Shown here: positions 21,290 through 33,397 of the stretch, piece by piece | Layout of the letters: each line of letters opens with the position of its first letter | How positions within the stretch are numbered: position 1 is the first letter of the stretch | Assembly (NCBI GenBank): GCA_949361645.1 | Contig: OX442421.1 | Location: 4,507,320 to 4,571,319 of the forward strand | DNA: 64,000 bases | DNA from: Spongilla lacustris | Lineage: Eukaryota > Porifera > Demospongiae > Spongillida > Spongillidae | Reading direction: 5' to 3' | Position numbers and translations under genes: made by a program | Notes under the pieces: model-generated | What the model was told of the DNA's origin: nothing | The model's input: only the letters and a program-made list of their open reading frames with translations | Database searches by the model: none

Positions 21290-24200
21290 AATTAGAGAAC
21301 GGATTTCATGCAGCTTGTTTGAAAAAAATCTTACTCCTTAAAACGGCACCCACTGATAGGTACTTGGATAAATCACGTAACCACCGTAAAAAATTGTCTC
21401 CCAAAAAATGTAACGTAATTTAGACTGCCGGAGAGGATTGATTTGTGGCGATCGATTGTTTGTGATGGTTTCGAGTTCTGTTGTGCTTGTTATATTCTAT
21501 AAAGGTAGCCCATGGCTTCTTTTAGCATTAGCTATTCGTTGTATACGGTGAAATGATTCGCAGTAGTAAGTTGTGGGCGTGTCAAAAAAGGGTATGGTTT
21601 GCTGGTTATAGAATTTTGTAGCGCATTGAATGGGTTCCATGAAATACATATGAAGGCATTAAGGACACCTAGATTCATTACTCATTTAAATATGAGGGCA
21701 ATCAGACGATGTGCAGGGTGTTGTCTCGAAGCCTCCACGAACAGCTTCATAGGGTTTAAGGTATGCGATTATTGTGAAAGATAATAGCTTCTATGACAGT
21801 GGGACGTCATACTTATTTGCCCTAATGTTACAAAGATATGTTTTTCACTTTTTTTTTTTACGTAGGTAGAGAGTGTTAACGAGGTGTTCTATATAAAACG
21901 CACCTTATCTTTACCGTGGGTTCTTTAGCTAGATAATTTTCAGACTCTTCTGCTTATGTAGTAAAAGCGCCTTGCATATCTGGAGATTCTGATTTAACGC
22001 AGTGCACTTATCAATCAAACCAATTTAATCAAAATTTGTCATAGCAACATGCAATGTGAGCTTATTATTCGTGTTTTAATACTATGTTTATGAAATTATA
22101 TATTTTTATTCAACACTTCTGTGTGTACTTGCATGGATAATGAAGACTGTTGCTGATGATTTGAAAAGAATTTTTTTTACCATTTTGAGAATTACATTTA
22201 ATGAACGTAACTAACTGTAAGCACCCATGATACGAAAGGGGCTTGGTGTTTTTACATCCACACTAACATAGCATCCCAACGTTTAGAAAATGCAAGAAGT
22301 ATCATATAATTCTTGAGCACTCTGCCGGAAGCAGTGTCAACACTACACCTGATGTGTTGCGGTGGGCAATACATCATAATGTCAAAATTTTACAAGGTGT
22401 TGGGCTGAAGTACAGGTGTTTCTCAATAAGCAGTTTATAGTGTCTGTTGACACAGCTGAAAATGTAGCTGTTCCTCTACCAGTTTTGAATACTGGATAAA
22501 TGTAATGTGCAATCCACCTTGTGTTAAGAACTGATTAAACTTAAAATTAATAAAACAGCTAAATTAAGAAAATCATAAGTGGCACATACCAGCGGTTTAT
22601 TGTAAATATAAAAAGTTGCTGTCTGTACACAAGGGATGTAAGATAACACAGAGGAGATTTGCAAAACAAAATCACTGATTTGGTTCAAAACAGAATTACA
22701 TGAAAGTAATGAAGAATTGCTACATCGATTATCAGGCTCAAATATCATCATGACCAGAAATGATTGCAAGACATATAGCACTCACTGCTTGCTGCAAGGC
22801 TACTTACTATTGCCTCCAATATGGAGCACCCATAACACATGTGTGTAATGTGATTAGCGCAACACTTTTTGAATTGGCGGTGGGTACAACTATTGATAGT
22901 CTTCCTCATAGTAGTACAGTGTATCAATGTGTAAATTAGGAATCATCAGTGATATTTAGGTAAGTGAAGTAATGTATGCAAATAAAAATCTCACTCTTTC
23001 ATGGGACTCAACAACAGTTGATGCATGGTACATCAATGACCTCCATATCAGTGTGCACACTGTGCCAGTAACTTCGTAAGTACTGCAATTAGGTGCTATA
23101 GCCTCTGGTCAAACAGAAGACTATGTTTCACATCAGTGATATAGCTTGACTCATATGATTTCTGTATTCAGTTGCAGAATTCATTCATTTGTCAACAATA
23201 CTTAACCAATTCAAAAATACCTTAACCGACAGAGTTGCTGAGCAAAAACAAAATACTCTGCATCATAGACACATTATTTCAGTGAAAAGTTCTGGTAAAG
23301 TTCCAAAGCCACCAACTGTTACTGGACACAGGAAGACATCGAGGAAGAAGGGGAAGATGAACAAATATGCATATTACAGCTGCTTACTGCCTGGCTTGAC
23401 TATATTACTGGAAATATTATTTTTGTTGATTTTCCTGACATGTGAAATGACTTTTTCATTGAATGGTAAAATTTTGTTTCCGAGAACATCATATATATAT
23501 ACATTTGGCTATATGTTTCTGTATCGCTACCATGAGCAGCCTGCATATTTGGCATGATTTTATGCATAATATCGGCTGTAGTACCTTCTAAAAAGGAATT
23601 TTATATGCAGGTATGTGTGGCAGTTACTCCTTATATATTTGGCTGCAGTAGCATATTTGGTAAGATCAAAGTAGCAAATATAAGTTAAACCGGCACAGTT
23701 TCTTTTTGCACAGTCATTCAATTCCATACATTCAAAAGTACCGCTTAATGCTGCCGTATTGACCGAATGAAAAAAGATGATATTATAAGTAATATACCGT
23801 TGGAATGCACATTTTTTACTCATTTTAGAACCATGCGAATTGTTGCAATAATATCTATTTGAAAAAAATATCCAAGCACCTACCACTGACTCACCGCTTT
23901 GCAAAACTCAGTACATTACAATGCAAAAGTATAGTAATTGCACTCAATATAAAATTGGCCAACTGAAAGATATGTGTACCTTCTCAGGGGAGATAGTAAT
24001 TTTGAAAGTTGTTGGCTCCGGAATGATTTGCTTTGCAAAACATGTTAGAAGAAAGCGCTAAGACAGTATCATTACTAATCACACGTTATAAGGGACCTAC
24101 GTAAGTTAACGCAACGAACGATAGCGACGAGCTTAAACGACGCCCGCACGCACATAAAAATGTGTACGTATCGTCACAGGTGAGGTAATTTTAATAAAAC

Positions 24201-24510
24201 ATGCAAGCTAACTATTATTCTTGAGATCACGTGACATGCTTTTTCAAATCGGTGGGCAAGCGCTTAGGTCTATTCTGTGGCCGATTCTTCTAGTACCGCC
24301 TGGTATGTGAACAAATCAACCTATTTTAGAAATAATCAATCGTACCGGTAATATAATGTAGTATTTATCTTCAGTTACGCAGCGCAGATGCATGGACATA
24401 CAAATGACCATCCCATCAGTTCATATGAATGCTGGACCGGAACTAGCGAATCAAAATTAGAGGTATTTTAGAGAATCCCTTTGTATGCAGCAAATTGGCA
24501 TCAAAAACTA
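21290..24510. other. long stretch with no confidently recognised gene
   Basis: The longest candidate is 23189-23557 on plus (about 120 codons). It starts with a polar basic segment (KVPKPPTVTGHRKTSRKKGK) and then a hydrophobic segment. It has no recognisable domain and could be a transposon remnant. 23560-23904 on minus is open but unremarkable. 21599-21784 ends near a donor-like AAG|GTATGC but is unsupported. Confidence 0.45.
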
Positions 24511-24514
24511 CTAG

Positions 24515-27359
24515 TATGTGTTAGGTGTGTATAAGTGGGCCATGTGTATGAGTTGGGTCGTGGATTATATTTGTAAGTTGTGTGTGAGTGACCATGGGTT
24601 GTGATACATGTGTGAGTGTGTGGGAGATTGTGATGTGTGTAGACCATACGTTGTGATGTGTTGTGTGGGAGCGTGTGATGTGTGTGTAGACCATACATTG
24701 TGACATGTGTTATGTGTGAGTGTGTGGGAGCTTGTGATGTGTGTAGATCATGGATTGTGATGTGTTATATGGGAGTGTGTGGGAGCTTGTGATGTGTGTG
24801 TAGACCATGGGTTGTGATACATATGTAAGTGTGTGGGAGCTTGTGATGAGTGTGTAGACCATGGATTGTGATGTGTTATATGGGAGTGTGTGAAAGCTTG
24901 TGATGTGTGTGTGTAGACCATGGATTGTGATGTGTTGTGTGTGAGTGTGTGGGAGCTTGTGATGTGTGTGTAGACCATGGATTGTGATGTGTTATATGGG
25001 AGTGTGTGGGAACTTGTGATGTGTGTGTAGACCATGGATTGTGATGTGTTATATGGGAATGTGTGGGAGCTTGTGATTTGTGTGCAGACCATGGGTTGTG
25101 ATACATGTGTGAGTGTGTGGGAGTTTGTGATGTGTGTGTAGACCATACGTTGTGATGTGTTGTGTGAGATTGTGGGAGTTTGTGATGTGTGTGTAGACCA
25201 TGGATTGTGATGTGCTATATGGGAGTGTGTGAGAGCTTGTGATGTGTGTGTAGACCATGGGTTGTGATACATATGTGAGTGTGTGGGAGCTTGTGATGTG
25301 TGTGTAGACCATACATTGTGATGTGAGTGTGTGGGAGCTTGTGATGTGTGTAGACCATGGATTGTGATGTGTTATATGGGAGTGTGTGGGAGCTTGTGAT
25401 GTGTGTGTAAATCATGGATTGTGATGTGTTATATGGGAGTGTATGGGAGCTTGTGATGTGTGTGTAGACCATGGATTGTGATGTGTTATATGGGAGTGTG
25501 TGGGAGCTTGTGATGTGTGTGTAGACAATGGATTGTGATGTGTCATATGGGAACTTGTGATGTGTGTGTGGGAGCTTGTGATGCGTGTGCGTGATTTTTT
25601 ATATGGGAGTGTGTGGGAGCTTGTGATGTGTGTGTAGACCATGGATTGTGATGTGTTATATGTCAGTGTGTGGGAGTTTGTGATGAGTGTGTAGACCATG
25701 GATTGTGATGTGTTATATGGGAGGTGTGGGAGCTTGTGATGTGTGTTTAGACCATGGATTGTGATGTGTTGTCAGTGTGTGCAGACCATGGATTGTGATG
25801 TGTTATATGGGAGTGTGTGTGAGCTTGTGAAGTGTGTGTAGATCATGGGTTGTGATACATATGTGATTGTGTGTGGGAGCTTGTGAAGTGTGTGTAGACC
25901 ATGGGTTGTGATGTGTTGTGTGTGCGTGTGTGGGAGCTTGTGATGTGTGTAGACCACGGGTTGTGATACATATGTGAGTGTGTGGGAGCTTGTGATGTGT
26001 GTGTAGACCATGGGTTGGATACATGTATGAGTGTGTTGGAGCTTGTGATGTGTGTGTAGATCATGGATTGTGATGTATTATATGGGAGTGTGTGGGAGCT
26101 TGTGATGTGTGTGTAGACCATGGATTGTGATGTGTTATATGGGAGTGTGTGGGAGCTTGTGATTTGTGTGTAGACCTACATGTGTGAGTGTGTGGGAGCT
26201 TTTGATGTGTGTGTAGACCAAACGTTGTGATGTGTTGTGAGATTGTGGGAGATTGTGATGTGTGTGTAGACCATGGGTTGTGATACATATGTGAGTGTGT
26301 GGGAGCTTGTGATGTGTGTGTAGACCATGGGTTGTGATGTGTTGTGTGTGCGTGTGTGGGAGCTTGTGATGTGTGTAGACTATGGATTGTGATGTGTTAT
26401 ATGGGAGTGTGTGGGAGCTTGTGATGTGTGTGTAGACCATGGATTGTGATGTGTTATATGTCAGTGTGTGGGAGTTTGTGATGAGTGTGTAGACCATGGA
26501 TTGTGATGTGTTATATGGGAGGTGTGGGAGCTTGTGATGTGTGTTTAGACCATGGATTGTGATGTGTTGTATGAGTGTGTGCAGACCATGGATTGTGATG
26601 TGTTATATGGGAGTGTGTGTGAGCTTGTGATTTGTGTGTAGACCATGGGTTGTGATACATGTGTGAGTGTGTGGGGGCTTGTGATTTGTGTGTAGACAAT
26701 ACGTTGCGATGTGTTGTGTGAGATTGTGGGAGTTTGTGAAGTGTGTGTAGACCATGGATTGTGATGTGCAATGTGGGAGTGTGTGGGAGCTTGTGAAGTG
26801 TGTGTAGACTATGGGTTGTGATACATGTGTGAGTGCATGGGAGCTTGTGATGTGTGTAGACCATACGTTGTGATGTGAGTGTGTGGGAATGTGTGAGAGC
26901 TTGTGGTGTGTGTGTGTGCATATAGATCATGGGTTGTGTGGGAATGTGTGAGCTTGTGATGTGTGTGTACTGTAGGCCATGGGAGCTGCCGATGTGTGTG
27001 GACCATGCATGTGTGATGTGTTGTGTGTGAGAGAGCTTGTGATGTGTGTGTAGACCATGGATTATGATGTGTTATATGGGACTGTGTGGGAGCTTGTGAT
27101 GTGTGTAGACCACGGGTTGTGATACATATGTGAGTGTGTGGGAGCTTGTGATGTGTGTGTAGACCATGGGTTGGATACATGTATGAGTGTGTTGGAGCTT
27201 GTGATGTGTGTGTAGATCATGGATTGTGATGTATTATATGGGAGTGTGTGGGAGCTTGTGATGTGTGTGTAGATCATGGATTGTGATGTGTTGTATGGGA
27301 GTGTGCGGGAGCTTGTGATTTGTGTGTAGACCTACATGTGTGAGTGTGTGGGAACTTTT
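24515..27359. repeat. 57-bp TG-rich minisatellite with higher-order structure, left block
   Basis: The consensus unit is GTGTGGGAGCTTGTGATGTG, then TGTGTAGACCATGGATTGTG, then ATGTGTTATATGGGAGT (57 bp). It is repeated head to tail with variants that lack or gain TG pairs or swap the TTATATGGG part for ATACATGTGTGA. Whole blocks recur. The ATACATGTATGAGTGTGTTGG variant appears near 26020 and again near 27175, and the ATATGTCAGTG variant near 25668 and 26456. The period is divisible by three, so very long Thr/His/Ser-rich open frames appear on the minus strand. I regard these as artefacts. Confidence 0.95.
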
Positions 27360-28134
27360 CAAGGGCGGATCCAGCGAGGGGGTCCTGGGGGTCCGGACCC
27401 CCCCCCCCCCCTCAGGACCCATGATGAATATAATTACTATTTAATACCCCAGTCACAAGGTGCTTCGTGCCTCGGTGTATTGTTCCTCGACGACGCGTCG
27501 CTTTGCATTCTTCGTATATCATATAGGCGTCGGCGTCGGAAGGTAACAAAATTTAGCCTGGGGGGGGGGGGGGGGGGGGGTAGGCGGCTGATTTAATTTC
27601 ATACAATGATATAGTTCGTACACGCGACAGTGACATAAGGACGATTTACTATCTCTGGTGACGCGTAAAATTGCATGCGTCGCCTATGTGATTCCTGCGA
27701 TTTTTTTCTATGACTCACTTGACCAGCATTTATACGTGCCAAGAGTTAGGTGGTTTTCAAACTGCTGGCTATATAGGTCCGCTATCGATCGTTGTGCCGT
27801 GCAAATTGTACGGGGGACGAAATAGAATACTGTTCATTGCTTGAAGTAGGTTATCTGAGTATGATGCAAATTTTAAGTGGCTCAAGTATCGAAGTAATAG
27901 CTAAGCGCACGTACAAATCTGATGAAACTGACAGATGAAACACACCCATTTAAAATCCACATAAGCCTGGGAACAAGAACTTTACTGAGTGCAAGGGACT
28001 GCCTCCGTTTCCATGCAATCTCTCTATGGAACAACATGAATGCAAAAAAAATTGCGCGCGCAAAGCGCGCGCCCCTCCCCTAATCTTTTATTCATGTTGG
28101 ACCCCCCCTCGCCGAATTCCTGGATCCGCCACTG
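27360..28134. mobile_element. 775-bp non-autonomous DNA transposon inserted in the minisatellite
   Basis: The left end CAAGGGCGGATCCAGCGAGG and the right end (reverse complement CAGTGGCGGATCCAGG) form inverted terminal repeats with two mismatches in 15. Directly repeated CTTTT at 27355-27359 and 28135-28139 is a 5-bp target duplication. The minisatellite unit reads through if the element and one CTTTT are removed. The interior has poly-C (27401-27411) and poly-G (27560-27580) runs and a GC palindrome near 28053-28071. No transposase is seen. The CA...TG ends and GGCGGATCCAG motif resemble many hAT-like MITEs, but a 5-bp rather than 8-bp duplication argues against hAT, so the superfamily is left open. 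Confidence 0.82.
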
Positions 28135-29340
28135 CTTTTGATGTGTGTAGACCAAACGTTGTGATGTGTTGTGTGAGATTGTGGGAGATTGTGATGTGTG
28201 TGTAGACCATGGATTGTGATGTGCTATATGGGAGTGTGTGGGAGCTTGTGATGTGTGTGTAGACCATGGGTTGTGATACATATAGGAGTGTGTGGGAACT
28301 TGTGATGTGTGTGTAGACCATGGATTGTGATGTGCTATATGGGAGTGTGTGGGAGCTTGTGATGTGTGTGTAGACCATGGGTTGTGATACATATGTGAGT
28401 GTGTGGGCGCTTGTTATATGTGTGTAGACCATGGGTTGTGATACATGTATGAGTGTGTGGGAGCTTGTGATGTGTGTGTAGACCATGGATTGTGATGTGT
28501 TATATGGGAGTGTGTGGGAGCTTGTGATGTGTGTGTGGGAGCTTGTGATGTGTGTGTGGGAGCTTGTGATGTGTGTGTGGGAGCTTGTGATGTGTGTGTG
28601 GGAGCTTGTGATGTGTGTGTGGGAGCTTGTGATGTGTGTGTGGGAGCTTGTGATGTGTGTAGTCCATGGATTGTGATGTGTATATGGGAGTGTGTGGGAG
28701 CTTGTGATGTGTGTGTAGACCATGGATTGTGATGTGTTATATGGGAGTGTGTGGAAGCTTGTGATGTGTGTGTAGACCATGGATTGTGATGTGTTGTGTG
28801 TGAGTGTGTGGGAGCTTGTGATGTGTGTGTAGACCATGGATTGTGATGTGTTATATGGGAGTGTGTGTGAGCTTGTGATTTGTGTGTAGACCATGGGTTG
28901 TGATACATGTGTGAGTGTGTGGGAGCTTGTGATGTGTGTGTAGACCATATGTTGTGATGTGTTGTGTGAGATTGTGGAAGTTTGTGATTTGTGTGTAAAC
29001 CATGGATTGTGATGTGCAATGTGGGAGTGTGTGGGAGCTTGTAAAGTGTGTGTAGACCATGGGTTGTGATACATGTGTGAGTGTGTCGGAGCTTGTGATG
29101 TGTGTGTAGACCATACGTTGTGATGTGAGTGTGTGGGAGCTTGTGATGTGTGTGTAGCCATGTATATTGATGTGTTGTGTGGGAATGTGTGGGAGCTTGT
29201 GGTGTGTGTGTGCATATAGATCATGGGAGCATGGGAGTGTGTGAGCTTGTGATGTGTGTGTATTGTAGGCCATGGGAGCTTCTGATGTGTGTGGACCATG
29301 CATGTGTGATGTGTTGTGTGTGTGAGAGAGCTTGTGATGT
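28135..29340. repeat. 57-bp minisatellite, right block
   Basis: Continuation of the same array beyond the inserted element, with the same unit and variants. Part of it duplicates the left block. The run with GCAATGTGGGAGTG followed by GCATATAGATCATGGGAG occurs near 26769-26935 and again near 29013-29230, about 2.2-2.3 kb apart, so multi-unit blocks have been copied. Confidence 0.93.
28515..28655. repeat. 21-bp sub-repeat inside the minisatellite, about 7 copies
   Basis: GGAGCTTGTGATGTGTGTGT plus G is repeated without the rest of the 57-bp unit. This is a local secondary expansion of the unit's first third. Confidence 0.93.
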
Positions 29341-29660
29341 GTGTGTGCGCATAGAGCTTGTGATGTGTGTGCATATAGCTTGTGATGTGTGTGCATATAG
29401 CTTGTGATGTGTGTGTGCATATAGCTTGTGATGTGTGTGTGCATATAGCTTGTGATGTGTGTGTGCATATAGCTTGTGATGTGTGTGTGCATATAGCTTG
29501 TGATGTGTGTGTGCATATAGCTTGTGATGTGTGTGTGCATATAGCTTGTGATGTGTGTGTGCATATAGCTTGTGATGTGTGTGTGCATATAGCTTGTGAT
29601 GTGTGTGTGCATATAGCTTGTGATGTGTGTGTGCATATAGCTTGTGATGTGTGTGTAGAC
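29340..29660. repeat. 24-bp sub-repeat, about 12-13 copies
   Basis: GCTTGTGATGTGTGTGTGCA plus TATA is repeated almost without change. It is derived from a unit variant carrying GCATATAG (seen at 26915 and 29212). Low divergence suggests it is the youngest part of the array. Confidence 0.95.
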
Positions 29661-31120
29661 CATGGGTTTTGATGTGTAGTAGACCATTAACTGAGTGTAT
29701 TTGTACAATCATATCGTGTGCATGTGAAATCAATCAGACATTGTTTGAACTGTCCTTGGTAACAGATGTCCTGCACACTTGGTTTTACAGGGACCTTGAT
29801 GGGTGTGGCCATGTCAAGATACAACTGTCTCTCTCTCACGCACATGCACTCTCTTGGTTTTGCAGGCACATCTGTACCTTCCTCTGTCGTCCTCAGCTGC
29901 GAGCTTTGTTTTGACTGATGCTTTGTTTTGTACATGTACATTGTAAATGTAAAAAATGTTGCTTCTAACTGTTGTTATTATTGATTTGGAACTGATTCGA
30001 TTACACAAGTGCCGTACTAACGACCACATCACTTGAATTAAGGCGCGGATGATACATGTACTTGTACATGTAGGTATATACATGTACCAGTGCGCGTTCA
30101 GATACATGTAGGATCACAGTTTACCTTCGGGGGCGGGGCATGTAAACATTAGAAATTTGTCTATCGGCCTCGTTGAGGCCGCGCGATTAAGGATTCTGTT
30201 TGGGAATATATATGCCCATCAGCTAATGTACATGTTTTGTGGGAAATTCATGCTAGCTTGCTGCCAGTGCGCACCCATCCAAAAGCTTAGTACACGTAGC
30301 AACACAATATTACTGCATTATTGTACCCGGCTTTAATCGACAGTGAATAATTGTGTCACCCATACTAGTTGCAAAGGCATGGTTGACGTGTGTGTATCAG
30401 GACCCATGGTAGTGGGTCCTATGTAGGATTGCCTTCATGGGCGTGGTTTTCGATCGAGCGTTTTAAAACGGTAACGAAGCGTTGCCTTTACTCGCCAGCT
30501 CGCATATAATCCATCACAAACATGACAGATATGCACATATAACGTGAGCTTCGCTAAACAGTGCCGTTTACGTGGAGTGACAAGTCGGTACCAAAATTCC
30601 GCCATTTAATTTTTGTTCATCACGTATAACTCGCGACAGGAACGTCGTACGAAGACGAGATTAGCTTGAAAAAGTTGCATTTGATTTCCAAACGTGCCCT
30701 TTCATACAAATACGACCTACAGTTGTTAGCTGGTGATGAAATGCCGTGAAATAACACGACCAGGTGCATTTCATTATCGGTGACGGTTGCCTAGCAGTAT
30801 GTAATATGACACCACACACGCGTCTTAATTTACTGTTGCTAGGATACGCGTATACGCAGCTGCAAACGTGTTTACAACAGGCGGTTCTATTCTAATTCAG
30901 GAAAGGTGACCAAGCCAAAGAAAACGGGCCGTTAACAAGGAGAACTCTGAGTTTAAGATATAGGTAGGCCTATCAGTAAAATTAAAAAGAGGCCTATATA
31001 CTCAGATTTAATACCTGATACTGATACGAGGAATCTAAGCGTCCTATGCATTGCAACGAATACACTAAGCCATATATTGTATTGACTGAACACTCCTGGC
31101 GGAGAAAAAAAAATAGGGGA
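29661..31120. other. non-coding stretch, nothing recognised
   Basis: 29690-30110 has several short frames without recognisable content and frequent ACATGTA motifs. 30400-30900 is GC-balanced with many stops. No exon, tRNA or transposon end was identified. Confidence 0.5.
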
Positions 31121-31416
31121 ACAAGTAAATCAAAAACTTCTCTATTGAGAAAGTGATTGGTGGGATGTAGGATTGGAGGTGCAAAAAGCAAGGAAACAAG
31201 GTACAGTATGTTAAAGTGAGGTTTGGTAGGAGACTACAACTATAACAGTCCTACATTTGCAAATAGGCTTCTTCATTTGCAAATTCAGGACTGTTAGTTG
31301 TAGTCTCCTACCAAACCTCACTTTAACATACTGTACCTTGTTTCCTTGCTTTTTGCACCTCCAATCCTACATCCCACCAATCACTTTCTCAATAGAGAAG
31401 TTTTTGATTTACTTGT
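31121..31416. mobile_element. 296-bp near-perfect fold-back MITE, family A-like
   Basis: Left arm ACAAGTAAATCAAAAACTTC onward pairs with the right arm ending ACTTGT over almost all of its length, leaving a loop of about 20 bp at 31265-31285. Arms are nearly identical, so this is the youngest of the three hairpins. Terminal ACAAGT and the order of internal blocks (CTCTATTGAGAAAG, TAGGATTGGAGG, GCAAAAAGCAAGG, then the loop-flanking CCTACATTTGCAAA) parallel the 6503 and 18425 copies. Confidence 0.92.
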
Positions 31417-31564
31417 AATACATGTCTTGCGACAAAGGGCTATTAATATAACAAACAAAGCTAGCTAGCTAGTATCGAAGTTAATTGCTTGCTAACGTCA
31501 GTCAGTACGCATAAAGCCGTGGCCCGTTCATAACTATGCATAGCATCTCTCACCCACTGAATCA

Positions 31565-32905
31565 TATGTGATAGTCTCGACCCCAACAGAAAGTCAGTGA
31601 GTAGCTATAGTTTTCTCCCCTTGTTTGTGCACCCTTATCACATGCTCTGGGCATTTGGAAAGGTTTGGTAGTGATGTTAACCTCAAAGTAAGGTTTTTGG
31701 CTGGATAATATGAGATAGTCTTAACCCCAGCAGAAAGTTATTGAGTAGCATTGTCCCCATGTTTGTGCACCCTTATCACATGCTCTGGGCATTTGGAAAG
31801 GTTTGGTAGTGATATTAACCTCAAAGTAAGGTTTTTGGCTGGGGACTAGAACCATCTCTCTCCCACTTGCCAGGATAATTTGAGATAGTCTTAACCCCAG
31901 CAGAAAGTTATTGAGTAGCGTTGTCCCCATGTTTGTGCACCCTTATCACATGCTCTGGGCATTTGGAAAGGTTTGGTAGTGATGTTAACCTAAAAGTAAG
32001 GTTTTTGGCTGGGGACTAGAACTATCTCTCTCCCACTTGCCAGGATAATTTCAGATAGTCTTAACCCCAGCAGAAAGTTATTGAGTAGCGTCGTCCCCAT
32101 GTTTGTGCACCCTTATCACATGCTCTGGGCATTTGGAAAGGTTTGGTAGTGATATTAACCTCAAAGCAAGGTTTTTTGGCAGGGGACTAGAACCATCTTT
32201 CTCCCACTTGCCAGGATAATATGAGATAGTCTCAACCCCAGCAGAAAGTCATGGAGTAGTGTTGTCCCCTTGTTTGTGCACCCTTATCACATGCACTGGG
32301 CATTGCAAAAGGTTTGGTAGTCATGTTAGCCTCAAAGTAAGGTTTTTGGCTGGAGACTAGAACCATCTTTCTCCCACTTGCCAGGATAATATGAGATAGT
32401 CTCAACCCCAGCCGAAAGTCATGGAGTAGTGTTGTCCCCTTGTTTGTGCACCCTTATCACATGCACTGGGCATTGCAAAAGGTTTGGTAGTCATGTTAGC
32501 CTCAAAGTAAGGTTTTTGGCTGGAGACTAGAACCATCTCTCTCCCACTTGCCAGGATAATATGAGATAGTCTGAATCTCAGCAGAAAGTTATTGAGTAGT
32601 GTTGTCCCCCTGTTTGTGCACCCTTATCACATGCTCTGGGCATTTGGAAAGGTTTGGTAGTGATGTTAACCTCAAAGTAAGCTTTTTGGCTGGGGACTCT
32701 CCCATATGCCAGAATAATATGAGATAGTCCTAACCCCAGCAGAAAGTCATGGAGTAGTGTTGTCCCCTTGTTTGTGCACTCTTATCACATGCTCTCCCAC
32801 TTGCCAGGATAATATGAGATAGTCTTAACCCCAGCATAGTGTTATCCCCTAGTTTGTGCACCCTTACCACATGCTCTAATCATTGGGAAAGGTCTCAGAT
32901 TGCAA
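31565..32905. repeat. satellite-like tandem repeat, 170-bp unit, about 8 copies
   Basis: Landmark GGATAATATGAGATAG occurs at about 31704, 31873, 32043, 32213, 32384 and 32554, giving a 170-171 bp period. The first copy is partial and the last two (from 32710) are internally deleted. Other shared blocks are CCCAGCAGAAAGT, TTTGTGCACCCTTATCACAT and GGAAAGGTTTGGTAGT. The unit length is close to a nucleosome repeat, as in many centromeric or pericentromeric satellites, but such a role is speculation for so short an array. Confidence 0.93.
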
Positions 32906-33397
32906 AAAGTTAGAATTATAAATATACTTTACCAATTCACGTGACCTATACATTTTTGGCGGTTATGTTTGTAAAAGGGGTGGATATTGGACTTGCACGA
33001 GTGCAGTGAAGCAACAAGGTTGGCGATGTGGTAGAGGTTGCTTGATCTTTGTTCTAATAGCATGCATGCGTTCATTTCATCTGCTGTAACGTTAACGTCA
33101 CTTTGTTTTTAGTAAGGCTCCATTGTTGAGAACTTTTTCTCGGTAAGGAAAAATGCGTACGTCCGATTTTGGTTGGTAATTGCTGCAACTTGGCGTACAT
33201 ACATAGAGTTGCTAAATCATCGTAGGATATAATTTGCAAACTTATTTACTCTGGTGCCACCTTGTAAGTTGGTGCGATTTATGTGTTCGACGTGTATATT
33301 CAATTTCATAGCAACCATGTAATGCGTGTTTCGTGCCAATAAAGGTTAGTGAATGCTTCTAAACCACCTACTTTTTTCGTACTCCCAGGTTAGAACA

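Noticed and set aside
24748..29733. Very long minus-strand open frames rich in Thr, His and Ser (up to 428 codons)
   Set aside because: The repeat periods (57, 21, 24 bp) are multiples of three, so open frames persist automatically. Composition is pure repeat and several frames are open at once.
31565..32905. Gene family in the 170-bp repeats
   Set aside because: 170 is not a multiple of three and stops occur in all frames. It is a satellite-type repeat.
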